NCBI RefSeq assembly: GCF_013184075.1
Contig: NZ_JABEQQ010000001.1
Coordinates: forward strand, 496,001-560,000
Source of the DNA: Lentilactobacillus kribbianus
GTDB lineage: Bacteria > Bacillota > Bacilli > Lactobacillales > Lactobacillaceae
Direction of reading: 5' to 3'
Length of the DNA stretch: 64,000 nt
The translations under genes and the position numbers were made by a program. The notes under the pieces are model-generated. The model was not told where the DNA came from. It did no database searches and worked only from the letters and a program-made list of their open reading frames with translations. The number at the start of each line of letters is the position of its first letter. Positions within the stretch are counted from its first letter, which is position 1. Positions 35,307 through 44,820 of the stretch are shown here, piece after piece.

Positions 35307-35307
35307 T

Positions 35308-35338
35308 AAAAAACGCGAACTAGGTTCGCGTTTTTTTA
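35308..35338. terminator. Bidirectional terminator
   Basis: AAACGCGAAC pairs with GTTCGCGTTT across TAG(G), with T7. Confidence 0.9.
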
Positions 35339-35345
35339 GTGGGTA

Positions 35346-36581
35346 CTATTTAGAAACCGTTAAACCTTTAAGTCCTGGCAACGTCAACATAGTCACCAAG
35401 CTCAATAAGTATAATGCCGATAAAGAACCCATGACTACCGTCAGTGAGTAGTGATCCATCAAAATACCGATGACCACTGATGAGAATCCCCCCACCGCTC
35501 GGCCCACATTAACGATCACGTTGTTAGCCGTTGACCGAATTTCGGTTGGATAAAGGCGCGAAATTACGGCCCCGTAGCCGCCAAACATCCCGTTTGAGAA
35601 GAAACCGACCACCGCTCCGATAATTAAAAGGGATACTAAATTATGCGCTAAGGTAATGGTGTAAACCATTAAGGCGGACGCGATTAAGAAGATCCCAAAT
35701 GCCCGCCGCGGACCAAAATAGTCCAAGATGGTGCCAAACGTCATCATTCCTAGACTCATTCCTATAATCGTCGCAATCATCCACAATGAAGAACTAGAAA
35801 CATTTAATCCCAGTTGTTTCTGCACAATAATGGGTAACCAGTTCATCAAGCCAAAGTAACCGGCAATTTGAACGGTAGTCATCACCATCAGTGCCCCACT
35901 TTGATAGGCCACTTTAGGAGAACTGAACATGTATTTGAACACCGCTTTAATCGTGGATTCATGGTGTTCTTGTTGAGATTGAATGAATTCATCGGTTTCA
36001 CTCAAATGCCGCCGTACAAAGTAAGTTAGAACTACCGGTACAATCCCCACTAAGAATAAGGCGTGCCACCCGAAGCGCGGAATAATTAGGGCCGCCAAGA
36101 CAGCCGCTAAAATGGCACCAACTTGGCCGCCAATCGCCGCAATGGAGGTCATTTTGCCAATCTGATTTTTATGAAATGATTCCGCAATCATGGCAATCCC
36201 GACTCCGTATTCACCACCGGCCCCAATACCGGCTAGAAACCGCAGTATGTAAATTTCGGTGATATTATTGGCGACCGCCATCATCGCGGTCGCCAGGGCA
36301 AAGATAAAAATGGTATAGGTAAAGGTCTTCACCCGGCCAAAGCGATCTCCGATTAAGCCAAATAAAACGCCGCCAAACAGCATCCCGAGGTTAGTGATGG
36401 AGCCGATTAAGCCCGCTGCTCCGCCACTTAAATGCAATTGCGAAATCATGGAACTCATGGTAAACGATAAAAAAAGCACATCCATATTTTCCAGCGCAAA
36501 GCCAGAACTGGTCGAAGCAATCGTCCATTTCTGCTTAGTCGTCAAACTATGGGTGTGTTCAATAGTTGCGGTATCTTTCAT
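35346..36581 (-). CDS. MFS transporter, aromatic acid/sugar:H+ symporter type
   Basis: The 411-residue, 12-helix carrier has the MFS motif FGLIGDRFGRVKTF between helices 2 and 3, RFLAGIGAGGEYGVGIAMIAE in helix 4, and a GYGAVISRLYPTEIRSTANN stretch in the second half. These fit the sugar porter/AAHS group. The substrate cannot be told. It is monocistronic with a GGAGG site. Confidence 0.88.
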   Translation of the reverse strand: MKDTATIEHTHSLTTKQKWTIASTSSGFALENMDVLFLSFTMSSMISQLHLSGGAAGLIGSITNLGMLFGGVLFGLIGDRFGRVKTFTYTIFIFALATAMMAVANNITEIYILRFLAGIGAGGEYGVGIAMIAESFHKNQIGKMTSIAAIGGQVGAILAAVLAALIIPRFGWHALFLVGIVPVVLTYFVRRHLSETDEFIQSQQEHHESTIKAVFKYMFSSPKVAYQSGALMVMTTVQIAGYFGLMNWLPIIVQKQLGLNVSSSSLWMIATIIGMSLGMMTFGTILDYFGPRRAFGIFLIASALMVYTITLAHNLVSLLIIGAVVGFFSNGMFGGYGAVISRLYPTEIRSTANNVIVNVGRAVGGFSSVVIGILMDHYSLTVVMGSLSALYLLSLVTMLTLPGLKGLTVSK

Positions 36582-36701
36582 ACGCTATTCCTCCAAATGA
36601 ATGCTCGCTGACATTCGTTATTTTTTACTGGCTTGATTATTTCACGAACTAAAACATAAATCAAGCCCATATTATTCAGAAAATCATTTTACGAAAATTA
36701 C

Positions 36702-36865
36702 TTGACAGTTATTTTAGGTATGGTAAAGTTAACTACAAATAACAGAGCTTTAATTTGGTTCAGAGAAGCCAAAAGCGGACGAATAATAATCCAGTCCGTG
36801 AACTCGTGGGATTAGTAAGTTGAAATAAGCCTTGCTATAACTGCGTTTTATCGGGCTTTTTTTGT
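36702..36865 (+). promoter_or_regulatory. pyr operon leader: promoter, PyrR site and attenuator
   Basis: TTGACA (36702-36707) and TAAAGT (36724-36729) are 16 bp apart. The leader holds TTTGGTTCAGAGAAGCCAA (about 36754-36772), which matches the PyrR-binding anti-antiterminator loop CAGAGARGCC with closing stem. A terminator follows, AAGCC (36827-36831) pairing with GGGCTT (36853-36858) plus T7. UMP-bound PyrR should favour termination before pyrF. pyrR itself is not in the window. Confidence 0.8.
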
Positions 36866-36890
36866 ACCCAAAATTAGGAGGTTGACAGCA

Positions 36891-37610
36891 ATGGGACCAT
36901 TAATTATTTCTTTAGACGTCGCTCAACGGGCTGATTTATTTCAATTAATCGATCAATTTGACGCTAATGAAACTCTCACCGTCAAAATCGGCATGGGAAT
37001 GTTTTATGGTGAAGGACCGCAAATTGTTCGGGATTTACTAAACATGGGCCATCATATCTTTTTAGATTTAAAGCTACATGATATTCCTAATACCGTAGAA
37101 AATGGAATGCGCCAAATCGGTCGGTTAGGTGTTACTTATACCACGGTACATGCTTTGGGCGGCGCTCAAATGATAGCTCAAGCAAAACGGGGACTCCTTA
37201 GTGGCGCTCAAGATGCTGGTGTCGCTCCCGCTAGACTGCTCGCAGTGACAGAATTAACCTCGATTACACCGCAAGAATTACAAGCCGAGCAAAATTGCCG
37301 CCTCGATATGGCGGATCAAGTGGTAAGCTTAGCGCAGCTGGCTAAAAAAGCGGGCGCAGACGGCGTGATCACCTCCCCGCTAGAGGTTCCCACGCTTCAA
37401 AAGCAGGTCGGAAAAGATTTCTTGTACGTAACTCCGGGCATTCGCCCCCATGGTGCGCCCCAAGATGATCAGGCGCGGACGGCCACCCCGCGGGAAGCAG
37501 CCTTAAAGGGCAGTAATGCACTGGTCATCGGCCGTCCCATTATTCAGGCCGCTAATCCCGTTAATACCTATCATCAACTTTTAGAGGAGTGGGAAAATGC
37601 AGAACGCTAA
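36891..37610 (+). CDS. pyrF: Orotidine 5'-phosphate decarboxylase
   Basis: The 239-residue TIM-barrel enzyme forms UMP from OMP. It has the start LIISLDVAQR, KIGMGMF, and the catalytic D-x-K-x-x-D of FLDLKLHDIPNTV, ending with the phosphate-gripper GALVIGRPI-type NALVIGRPI. The ATG at 36891 follows TAGGAGG. It overlaps pyrE by 14 bases. Confidence 0.95.
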   Translation: MGPLIISLDVAQRADLFQLIDQFDANETLTVKIGMGMFYGEGPQIVRDLLNMGHHIFLDLKLHDIPNTVENGMRQIGRLGVTYTTVHALGGAQMIAQAKRGLLSGAQDAGVAPARLLAVTELTSITPQELQAEQNCRLDMADQVVSLAQLAKKAGADGVITSPLEVPTLQKQVGKDFLYVTPGIRPHGAPQDDQARTATPREAALKGSNALVIGRPIIQAANPVNTYHQLLEEWENAER

Positions 37611-38244
37611 AATTATTGATACTTTAACCGCCGACCAAATTATTAGTTTATCGTTAACCAAACCCTTTCAGTATGCCAGTGGGATGTTAGCCCCGATTTA
37701 CACCGATTTTCGTTTAACTATTGCTAATCCCCAATTAAGAGAGCTAATTGCTACTGGTTTGGCTGAAATGATTCAAACCTACTATCCCGATGCTACTGTT
37801 ATTGGCGGCGTCGCCACTGCCGGGATCCCCCATGCCGCTTGGGTAGCTCAAAAGCTTAACTTGCCCCTCATTTATGTTCGTTCTAAGGCCAAGGATCATG
37901 GGGCTAACAAACAAATTGAAGGCCGTTTAAGTACCACTGATCAAGTTGTTTTAATTGACGATTTGATCTCGACGGGCGGCAGCGTCTTAAAAGCCGTCCA
38001 AGCTGTGCGGGATGCTGGTTACCACGTTGCGGGAGTGGCCGCAATTTATACGTATCAGTTTCCCGATGCCCAGCAAAATTTTGCTGATGCCCACACCACC
38101 TTGCATCCCTTGTTAACTTACACCGATGTGATTCAACAAGCTTTTGATCAGGGCCAAGTTTCCCAAGAACAATTTGACTATCTTAGTGCCTGGCACAAGG
38201 ATCCTTGGCATTGGGTCAGTCAGGAGGTTAAAAATGAGTCCTAA
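37597..38244 (+). CDS. pyrE: Orotate phosphoribosyltransferase
   Basis: The 215-residue enzyme converts orotate and PRPP to OMP. It has the catalytic loop [15 protein letters not shown] and the PRPP motif [13 protein letters not shown]. Its start lies inside the 3' end of pyrF and its end overlaps pyrD by 11 bases, giving a tightly coupled set. Confidence 0.95.
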   Translation: MQNAKIIDTLTADQIISLSLTKPFQYASGMLAPIYTDFRLTIANPQLRELIATGLAEMIQTYYPDATVIGGVATAGIPHAAWVAQKLNLPLIYVRSKAKDHGANKQIEGRLSTTDQVVLIDDLISTGGSVLKAVQAVRDAGYHVAGVAAIYTYQFPDAQQNFADAHTTLHPLLTYTDVIQQAFDQGQVSQEQFDYLSAWHKDPWHWVSQEVKNES

Positions 38245-39178
38245 ACTAAACTTGCAAACTACTATTGCTGGCATTGATTTTAGGAATCCTATTCTTAACG
38301 CTGCTGGTGTTTGGTGTCAGTCTACTGCCGAACTCGATACGCTTTTAACTTCTAGTGCTGGTGGTGCCGTCACTAAAAGTGCTACCGTCAAATCTCGTTT
38401 GGGTAACGCTACCCCCCGATTAAAATCATTACCACTCGGTAGCATTAACTCGATGGGTTTACCTAACTACGGCTTTCAATATTATTTAGATTACGTTACC
38501 AAACAGCAAGCAACTGATCAGCATAATCTCATTTTATCCATTGCCGGTCTCAGTGTGGCCGATAATTTAACCATGCTAAGACAAATTCAATCCAGTGACT
38601 ATACTGGACTAGTCGAACTAAATCTTTCCTGTCCCAATGTCGCCGGTAAATCTCAGGTCGGTTATGATTTCGCTGCTGTTGCTGATTTATTAGCCACCAT
38701 TTTTACGTTTTTTGACGGTAAATTAGGACTGAAATTACCACCATATTTTGACTTACATCAGTTTGATGAACTGAGTGCCATCTTGAATCAATACCCGCTA
38801 GCTTATATCAACGCCATTAATTCAATCGGAAACGGCCTAATAGTTGATCCCCTCACCGAAAGCGTGGTTATTAAACCAAAAGGTGGCTTTGGAGGGATCG
38901 GTGGAAATTATGTTAAACCCACCGCTTTAGCTAATGTCCGGGCCTTTCGTTTACGACTTAACCCAACTATTAAAATTATCGGAACCGGAGGGATTAGTTC
39001 GGGACAAGATGTCTTTGAACATATCTTATGTGGCGCTGATTTAGTCCAAATCGGCACAGCTTTAGGTACTGAGGGTCCTGCTATTTTTGAACGGGTAACC
39101 AATGAATTAAGCGACTTAATGGCAGCAAAAGGTTACCAAAACCTCGCTGATTTTCGCGGTAAATTAAAAACGCTATAA
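38234..39178 (+). CDS. pyrD: Dihydroorotate dehydrogenase, class 1A
   Basis: The 314-residue FMN enzyme oxidises dihydroorotate, probably with fumarate as acceptor (class 1A family knowledge). The class 1 active-site cysteine lies in [18 protein letters not shown], with the FMN phosphate loop [21 protein letters not shown]. The ATG at 38234 follows CAGGAGG. There is no pyrK partner, which supports 1A rather than 1B. Confidence 0.93.
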   Translation: MSPKLNLQTTIAGIDFRNPILNAAGVWCQSTAELDTLLTSSAGGAVTKSATVKSRLGNATPRLKSLPLGSINSMGLPNYGFQYYLDYVTKQQATDQHNLILSIAGLSVADNLTMLRQIQSSDYTGLVELNLSCPNVAGKSQVGYDFAAVADLLATIFTFFDGKLGLKLPPYFDLHQFDELSAILNQYPLAYINAINSIGNGLIVDPLTESVVIKPKGGFGGIGGNYVKPTALANVRAFRLRLNPTIKIIGTGGISSGQDVFEHILCGADLVQIGTALGTEGPAIFERVTNELSDLMAAKGYQNLADFRGKLKTL

Positions 39179-39210
39179 AAAAGCTCGAAGCCATGGCTTC
39201 GAGCTTTTTA
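39177..39210. terminator. Bidirectional terminator after pyrD
   Basis: AAAGCTCGAAGCC pairs with GGCTTCGAGCTTT around AT, with T-tract. Confidence 0.9.
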
Positions 39211-39212
39211 GG

Positions 39213-39959
39213 TTAAAAATACGCTTGATAGCCTAACACGACTGCCAAGATCAGCGCAAAAATACCGACAGTAGTCTTGATAAATCGTGAAGGAATGTAG
39301 CGCACAATCACCGGACCGAGGTACCCGCCCACAAATAACCCGATTAATAGCGGAATAATGACCTGCCAAGCAATCGTCAGTTGCCATGCGAACAGACTAG
39401 CGGAAACTACGTTATTAGTGAAAGTAGCAAAATTACGCATAGAATTATAAATTGCGTAATCTTCGTGAACCAACTGTGATAAGACGGCAATCATTAACAA
39501 GCCCGCTGCAGCACCAAAATAACCACTGTAAATTCCCACCAAGAAAACGGCCATCCAGCGCAAACGGTTCCACCAAGGATTATTTTCCGTAGTTGATTTC
39601 GCGATGGGGCGAGGCGTTAAGATTAAAATTCCCGCCAGCAAAATAAAAATCGGGACAACTTTTTGAAACCCTGCGTTAGAACTATGAATTAAAATCAGGG
39701 CCCCTAATACCCCACCGGCAGTATTTAAGAGAGCAATTTTTAAGGCTAGGCGCCAATGGTGTTTAAGTTCAGGTAACGAGGACAACACGGTACCTAACCC
39801 ACCACCGACTTGAGCAACGGTAATCGTAGCGTTAGCGGTAATCGGCGCGATCCCCACCGATAGTAACACTGGATACAAAGTTAACGAGGCCATCCCGACG
39901 ATGCCCGTCAGAATACCAGCAATTAAACTCATCATGATTAAGAAAATTAAGGTTCCCAT
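39213..39959 (-). CDS. TauE/SafE-family membrane permease
   Basis: The 248-residue protein has about eight hydrophobic helices and two TauE repeats: GILTGIVGMASLTLYPVLLSVG at the N-terminus and GIYSGYFGAAAGLLMIAVLSQ in the middle. The family exports sulfite, sulfoacetate and similar organic anions. No sulfur genes are adjacent. Confidence 0.87.
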   Translation of the reverse strand: MGTLIFLIMMSLIAGILTGIVGMASLTLYPVLLSVGIAPITANATITVAQVGGGLGTVLSSLPELKHHWRLALKIALLNTAGGVLGALILIHSSNAGFQKVVPIFILLAGILILTPRPIAKSTTENNPWWNRLRWMAVFLVGIYSGYFGAAAGLLMIAVLSQLVHEDYAIYNSMRNFATFTNNVVSASLFAWQLTIAWQVIIPLLIGLFVGGYLGPVIVRYIPSRFIKTTVGIFALILAVVLGYQAYF

Positions 39960-40131
39960 TTTAGCTCCTTATGAATTATTCTGCCCCAAATTGACCCAAA
40001 CTAACCCGAATAAACCGCCACACTTCCGGTTGTTTAGCATCAAAGTCCGATGGCAAAAAGCCAATTATTATTCTTATTGTACCAGAAAAACTTAATAATT
40101 AATGGTTAAAAAATAATGAATCCCGAAATAA

Positions 40132-40178
40132 AACTGGGTGGTAAAAGTTCAGTCCAAGACCAAACTTCACCACCCAAA
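40132..40178. terminator. Terminator between TauE and lactate oxidase genes
   Basis: GGGTGGTaaaAGTT pairs with AACTTcACCACCC, with A/T tracts on both sides. It can stop lactate oxidase transcription on the minus strand. Confidence 0.75.
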
Positions 40179-40203
40179 AAATTATTTTTATTGTTGTTAT
40201 TGG

Positions 40204-41313
40204 TTAGTAGTTAAAGTCCGCTAATTTAGCTTGTTTAACTTCAGCAATCGTCTTAGTACCCGCCAATTGCATGGTAGTCGCAAATTCATGATTGAGTTCT
40301 TGAATGGCATCTTGAACCCCTAAGGACCCACCCAAGGCGAGAGCATAAACAAATGGGCGTCCTAACGCTACTAAATCAGCTCCGGCAGCCAAGGACTTAA
40401 AGACATCGGAACCACGGCGAACCCCACTATCAAAGATAATCGGAACTCGACCAGCAACCGCAGTGGCAATCGCACTAAGCGCATCAAATGAAGCGGGACC
40501 ACCATTTAATTGACGGCCACCATGGTTAGAAACATAAACGCCAGCGGCACCGGCCCCAATAGCTAATTCAGCGTCTTCAGGAGTTTGAATTCCCTTGACA
40601 ATCACCGGTAAACCACTGTATTCCGCAATTCTTCTCACGTCATCTGGACTAATTTTTTGCGCAGCAGCGGCATAAATTTCCGCAATACCTTGCCCTTTAC
40701 CAGCCCCTTGACTAAACTTCTCTAGGTTGGCCATTGGGATTGGGAATTGGAAATTATTAATAATATCAGCTTCCCGATAGCCATCAACCGTGGCATCGGC
40801 GGTTAAAATAATTCCTTTGACCCCGGCCTTTTTAGCTTCATCTAAAATCGCTTCATTGAATTTCCAATCTTTACTCATATAAAGTTGGAAAAATTGGGGA
40901 GCGCCAGCCCCAGCGGCAGCTGTATCTGCAATAGAAGCAGAAGAATAAGTACTTTGAGCCATCAAAGCGCCTTCGTCGGCAAACGCCTTAGCTGTAGCCA
41001 CTTCCCCTTTAGAATGTGCTAACCCTTGCGCTGCTAAAGGTGCCATCATTACTGGTGTTTGCAAATCAATCCCAAAAACATTCGTACTTAAATCAGGATT
41101 ATCGATATTAGCCAAAGTCCGGGGATAAATTTGCTTATGAGTAAAGGCTTTTCGATTTTGGGCTAAGGTCCAGTCATCTTCTGATCCACCAACTATGTAA
41201 CCAAAACCACCCGTAGGAATAATAGCTTGTGCTCGCTTTTCTAATGATGCTAAGTTTAAAACATTAATATGTTCTTCACGGTCACTTTGTTCGTATCCAT
41301 TAATAACTGTCAT
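40204..41313 (-). CDS. Lactate oxidase / FMN alpha-hydroxyacid oxidase
   Basis: The 369-residue FMN enzyme of the LOX/glycolate oxidase family has GGFGYIVGGSEDDWTLAQN, the FMN strand MAPLAAQGLAHSKGE, FQLYMSKD, and the active-site His-Arg pair in YVSNHGGRQLNGGPASFD. The length and the LxxHxxGE-type start match bacterial lactate oxidases, which make pyruvate and H2O2. Lactate dehydrogenase-type substrates other than L-lactate are possible. It has a strong AGGAGG site. Confidence 0.88.
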   Translation of the reverse strand: MTVINGYEQSDREEHINVLNLASLEKRAQAIIPTGGFGYIVGGSEDDWTLAQNRKAFTHKQIYPRTLANIDNPDLSTNVFGIDLQTPVMMAPLAAQGLAHSKGEVATAKAFADEGALMAQSTYSSASIADTAAAGAGAPQFFQLYMSKDWKFNEAILDEAKKAGVKGIILTADATVDGYREADIINNFQFPIPMANLEKFSQGAGKGQGIAEIYAAAAQKISPDDVRRIAEYSGLPVIVKGIQTPEDAELAIGAGAAGVYVSNHGGRQLNGGPASFDALSAIATAVAGRVPIIFDSGVRRGSDVFKSLAAGADLVALGRPFVYALALGGSLGVQDAIQELNHEFATTMQLAGTKTIAEVKQAKLADFNY

Positions 41314-41408
41314 AATATAGCCTCCTAATAAATTGCTTAAGGCTATTCTAGTTCACTTACTTTTAATAAGCAACCGTTTTGTTGATATTATCGTTAGCTT
41401 TAACTAAA

Positions 41409-41440
41409 AAAACTGCTAGTTTCCTTAGTCCTAGCAGTTG
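41409..41440 (-). terminator. Terminator after isochorismatase gene
   Basis: ACTGCTAG pairs with CTAGCAGT across 11 bases, with a T run on the minus strand. Confidence 0.8.
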
Positions 41441-41446
41441 GGGCCG

Positions 41447-41980
41447 TTATTTAGCTAAGGTTTGAGCTACTGAGATAATTTGAGCCCCGTACATCGTTTT
41501 AATATAATCTAAGGCCGTTTGATACGCTGGCTCATTTAAGGCTTCAGTGGTTTCTGTCGGTACCGTCACCGAATATCCGCGTAAATAAGCGTCTGCGGCT
41601 GAATGTTGGATACAAATATTGGTGACCACTCCCGTTAAAATAAGGTGATCCACCTGCAGATCACGTAATAAAGTATCCAAACCCGTTTCAAAAAAGGCAC
41701 TGTAAGTCCGTTTTTCCAATGAATAGTCACCGGGCTGTGGAGCTAATTCAGGGATAATCTCGCTGCCCCACGTTCCCTTCATACTGTGTTCTCCCCAAAT
41801 TTTCAATTCGTGATCGACTGGATAGTGCGCATCAGATACATAAATAACTGGCAGTGATTGCTGGTGGGCTCGCTTTATCAAATCATTAATGGGTTGAACC
41901 GTCTTTAAAGCCCGGTCATTCTTTAATGTGCCAGTCAAAAAATCGTTAGTCATATCAATTACCAAAACTGCTGATTGCAT
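41447..41980 (-). CDS. Isochorismatase-family cysteine hydrolase (nicotinamidase-like)
   Basis: The 177-residue hydrolase has the catalytic triad Asp9 (VLVIDMTNDF), Lys in SLEKRTYSAF and Cys in LTGVVTNICIQHSAADAY with the cis-peptide VVT. It could be a nicotinamidase or another amidase. Nicotinamidase metal ligands (D-x-H...H) appear as DAHYPVDH. The 263-bp gap upstream (41981-42243) contains only promoter-like AT-rich DNA; I see no gene there. Confidence 0.88.
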   Translation of the reverse strand: MQSAVLVIDMTNDFLTGTLKNDRALKTVQPINDLIKRAHQQSLPVIYVSDAHYPVDHELKIWGEHSMKGTWGSEIIPELAPQPGDYSLEKRTYSAFFETGLDTLLRDLQVDHLILTGVVTNICIQHSAADAYLRGYSVTVPTETTEALNEPAYQTALDYIKTMYGAQIISVAQTLAK

Positions 41981-42243
41981 TTGAAGTCTCCTTTAAAAAT
42001 TGATAAATGAGTTACACTAATTAGTATTAAGATACCATAAATGTTAGGACTTGATAAGCTAACTAATAAGCGAGACGATCAATTATCAAGATATACCAAT
42101 CCTTGTATTCAGGTCATTAACGGCGTAAGTTAGCTTTAGCCATTACCAACAGTCCTGGCAGGGAAACTTTGAAACTAAATAATTGAATTCCCCCGGGTTA
42201 TCCCCTACACTTTAGGCAGCTGAATACAGAGGAGGATTTCATT

Positions 42244-43170
42244 ATGCAAGCATTTGGATATGATCACAGTGGGGGCCCAGAAGTATTTGAAGAATACGAC
42301 GTGGCCCTTCCTACGTTAAAAGATACCGATATTTTAATCGAAAATAAAGCGTTTGGGTTAAATAACTTTGAACGTTCTCAGCGCGCGGGAGTCTTTGGTG
42401 CCACCACCCAGCGCCGGATTCCAGGTCGCGACGTTGCCGGCATCGTTAAACAAACAGGATCAGCCATTACGAAATTTCACCCCGGCGATCGTGTAGTAGC
42501 GCATGGCCATCATTCCTATGCTGAATATGCTACTAGTAGCGAAGCCAATACCGTGCTTATCCCAGCCCAGATCTCCTTTGCCGCAGCGGCCGCGATTGTA
42601 ACCCCAGGGATCACTGCTTATAATGCACTGCATTACTTTGGTCAGGCACAACCCGGGCAAGTCGTGATTGTCAAAGGCGCTTCCGGGGGCGTGGGTTCGC
42701 TGGCGGCTCAATTAGCCCTCAACTTGGGCGATCAAGTGATTGGAATTGGCTCTAGTAGAAATGAAGCATACGTCAAATCATTAGGGGTCACTGAATACGT
42801 GGCCTACGATCAACAAGATCCGGCGAAAGTTTTACAGGATCAGGCCGACCTGGTAATCAATGCCGCAATGAACGGAGCCTCTAGCCAGGAAGATATTGCG
42901 ATGGTTAAGCCCGGGGGAATTATTGCCACGGTTGCCCATGATGAAGCCGTGGTGACCGATAAAAAAGTGCAAATCAACCATATCAGTCCTACCCGAGAAG
43001 TACCTGATACTAAAGCCCTGCAAACGATCATGGATTTAATGGCAAGCCAAAAATTAACGATTAAGATTGGTGACGTCTTACCATTTACCCTTGCAGGAGT
43101 TCGGCAAGGTCATACGATCCTAGAAAACCCCCATGCGGGGCGCGTTATTATCGCTAAGGACGCTAACTAA
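42244..43170 (+). CDS. Zinc-independent quinone/alcohol oxidoreductase (MDR)
   Basis: The 308-residue medium-chain reductase has N-terminal IPGRDVAGIVKQTGSAI and the NADPH loop VKGASGGVGSLAAQLALNLGDQVIGIG. It is distant from the enzyme at 24881. It probably reduces quinones or enals. It starts behind GAGGAGGATTTC and ends in its own terminator. Confidence 0.9.
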   Translation: MQAFGYDHSGGPEVFEEYDVALPTLKDTDILIENKAFGLNNFERSQRAGVFGATTQRRIPGRDVAGIVKQTGSAITKFHPGDRVVAHGHHSYAEYATSSEANTVLIPAQISFAAAAAIVTPGITAYNALHYFGQAQPGQVVIVKGASGGVGSLAAQLALNLGDQVIGIGSSRNEAYVKSLGVTEYVAYDQQDPAKVLQDQADLVINAAMNGASSQEDIAMVKPGGIIATVAHDEAVVTDKKVQINHISPTREVPDTKALQTIMDLMASQKLTIKIGDVLPFTLAGVRQGHTILENPHAGRVIIAKDAN

Positions 43171-43182
43171 ATTAATTTCACA

Positions 43183-43213
43183 ACAAACCCCCAAGCCTAA
43201 CTTGGGGGTTTTA
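43183..43213 (+). terminator. Terminator after MDR gene
   Basis: CCCCCAAG pairs with CTTGGGGG across five bases, with TTTT. Confidence 0.9.
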
Positions 43214-43307
43214 TTGTGGGATAATTGTGAGAGGCGCGTTTAGATTTAACTGCTATAATAGATCATGACTTTTTTCACAATCAAAAATTTAATCCTAGGA
43301 GCAACTC

Positions 43308-44473
43308 ATGAACGAAATTCTCAAAGAACAATTTCTGGTCGACGACCTCTCTGCTGATCAACAACACGTTATTGCAGATATCAACGACTACATTAAACAT
43401 AGTCTTAATCAAAAACAACATTCGATTGCTATCATTGACGGTGCTGCTGGTACTGGTAAATCAGTGGTTTTAATGGAATTGGTCCGTAAATATATGACTG
43501 ATCACCATTATAAAACGTCGCTAGTAGTGAACCATCCTGAACTCTACAAAGCTTATCGTGATCTGGGTTCAGCTATTCCTAACTTAAAAGTAGGTGACAT
43601 TCGTCGCCCGACCTCACTGATTAACTATGCGCAAAAAAATCACAAAAAATACGATATTATTTTTGTCGATGAAGCTCATCTTTTATACTCTAAATCCGAA
43701 CCCTACGCGCATTATCGTGGGCAAAATCAATTAACAGATTTGATGGATTTAGCCAAAGTCGTGGTCGCCGTTTATGACTTCGACCAAGTCTTTCAATCCA
43801 AGATGTATTGGGATAAGGACTTATTGATGAAAACCATCGGCAAGCACCCATACAAATTATTTAATATGAATTTCCAATACCGGATGGTTGCTAGTGACGA
43901 ACAAGTACAGTGGATGGATGATTTGACGGCAGAAAAACCAATTAAAGCTTTCCCTAATAATAGTGATTTTGAGTTTCAGGTATTCGATCAAGCCGGCGTG
44001 ATGTTTGATGCAATCAAGCAACGAAACCAAGAAGTGGGGATGAGCCGAATGGTGGCAACCTCAGGATTCCCACGGATTGATGGTCGTCACAACGTCGAAA
44101 TGGATACCTTCAATTTACCTTGGGATGAGTGGGACCCGCAACGTACCCATTGGGCCAAGCGAGAAGGCTCAATTACTCAAGTAGGAACCATTTACACGTT
44201 GCAAGGCTTTGATTTGAATTACGTAGGAATGATTATCGGCCATCATTTGGCTATGATCCTAAAACCGATACCATGACGATCATTCCAGAAAAGTATTCTC
44301 ACAAAGAGATATTCAAAAAACGTAAGGATATCAAGTTCACTCCAGCAGAATACAAGGTCTTCATCGCTAACGTCTTAAACGTATTGATGAAACGTGGTAA
44401 GTACGGTTTGTACTTGACCGCTTATGATGATGCCTTACGCCACCGCTTATTAGAATTAAATTCGCAATCGTAA
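43308..44473 (+). pseudogene. DUF2075 P-loop protein, frameshifted
   Basis: The first frame (43308-44276) gives a P-loop ATPase of the DUF2075 helicase-like family: IDGAAGTGKSVVLME, then FVDEAHLLYSK and FQYRM. After GTIYTLQGFDLNYVGMIIG it shifts out of frame and stops. The neighbouring frame resumes at once with PSFGYDPKTDTMTIIPEKYSHKE and runs to the family C-terminus (YLTAYDDALRHRLLEL) at 44473. The break is at about 44240, where GGCC stands where GGCCC would restore the frame. It is a single-base deletion, or a sequencing error. Good start: CTAGGAGCAACTC. Confidence 0.88.
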
Positions 44474-44820
44474 TTTCAATTAGCCTGGCAACGGGCTTTT
44501 TTATTTTGTCTCTTTTAAGCAAGCAAAGTTAAGATAAACTGACGAATTAATTTTAAGTAACAGCCCCCACGGTAATTGATAACCACTGCTTCTCATGCTC
44601 ACTGTGACACTAATAGCTTAGTTCCCCTTGGTCTCCCAAATGTAATCTTTTTGCTACACCGCAACATCCTAAGATAACTGATTTTATTCATCTACAAAGC
44701 ATTAAGCTTTAATAAATTAAATAAAAAACGGACAGTAAAATATCAGTTAAATACCGACTTTTTTACTATCCATAAAATGATTCGATGTTTTTTACTTTAA
44801 TTCAACTACCAAATTTTTAA
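44474..44820. other. Intergenic region with two terminators
   Basis: It contains a weak stem AGCC/GGGCT plus T6 (44482-44505) after the DUF2075 gene, and GGAcAGTAAAA pairing with TTTTACTaTCC (44730-44771) ahead of the minus-strand rbsB end. I see no gene, tRNA or repeat in the remaining sequence. Confidence 0.6.

Noticed and set aside
44273-44473. Separate 66-residue gene after the DUF2075 frame
   Set aside because: It continues the DUF2075 C-terminus and has no ribosome site; it is the shifted end of one broken gene.
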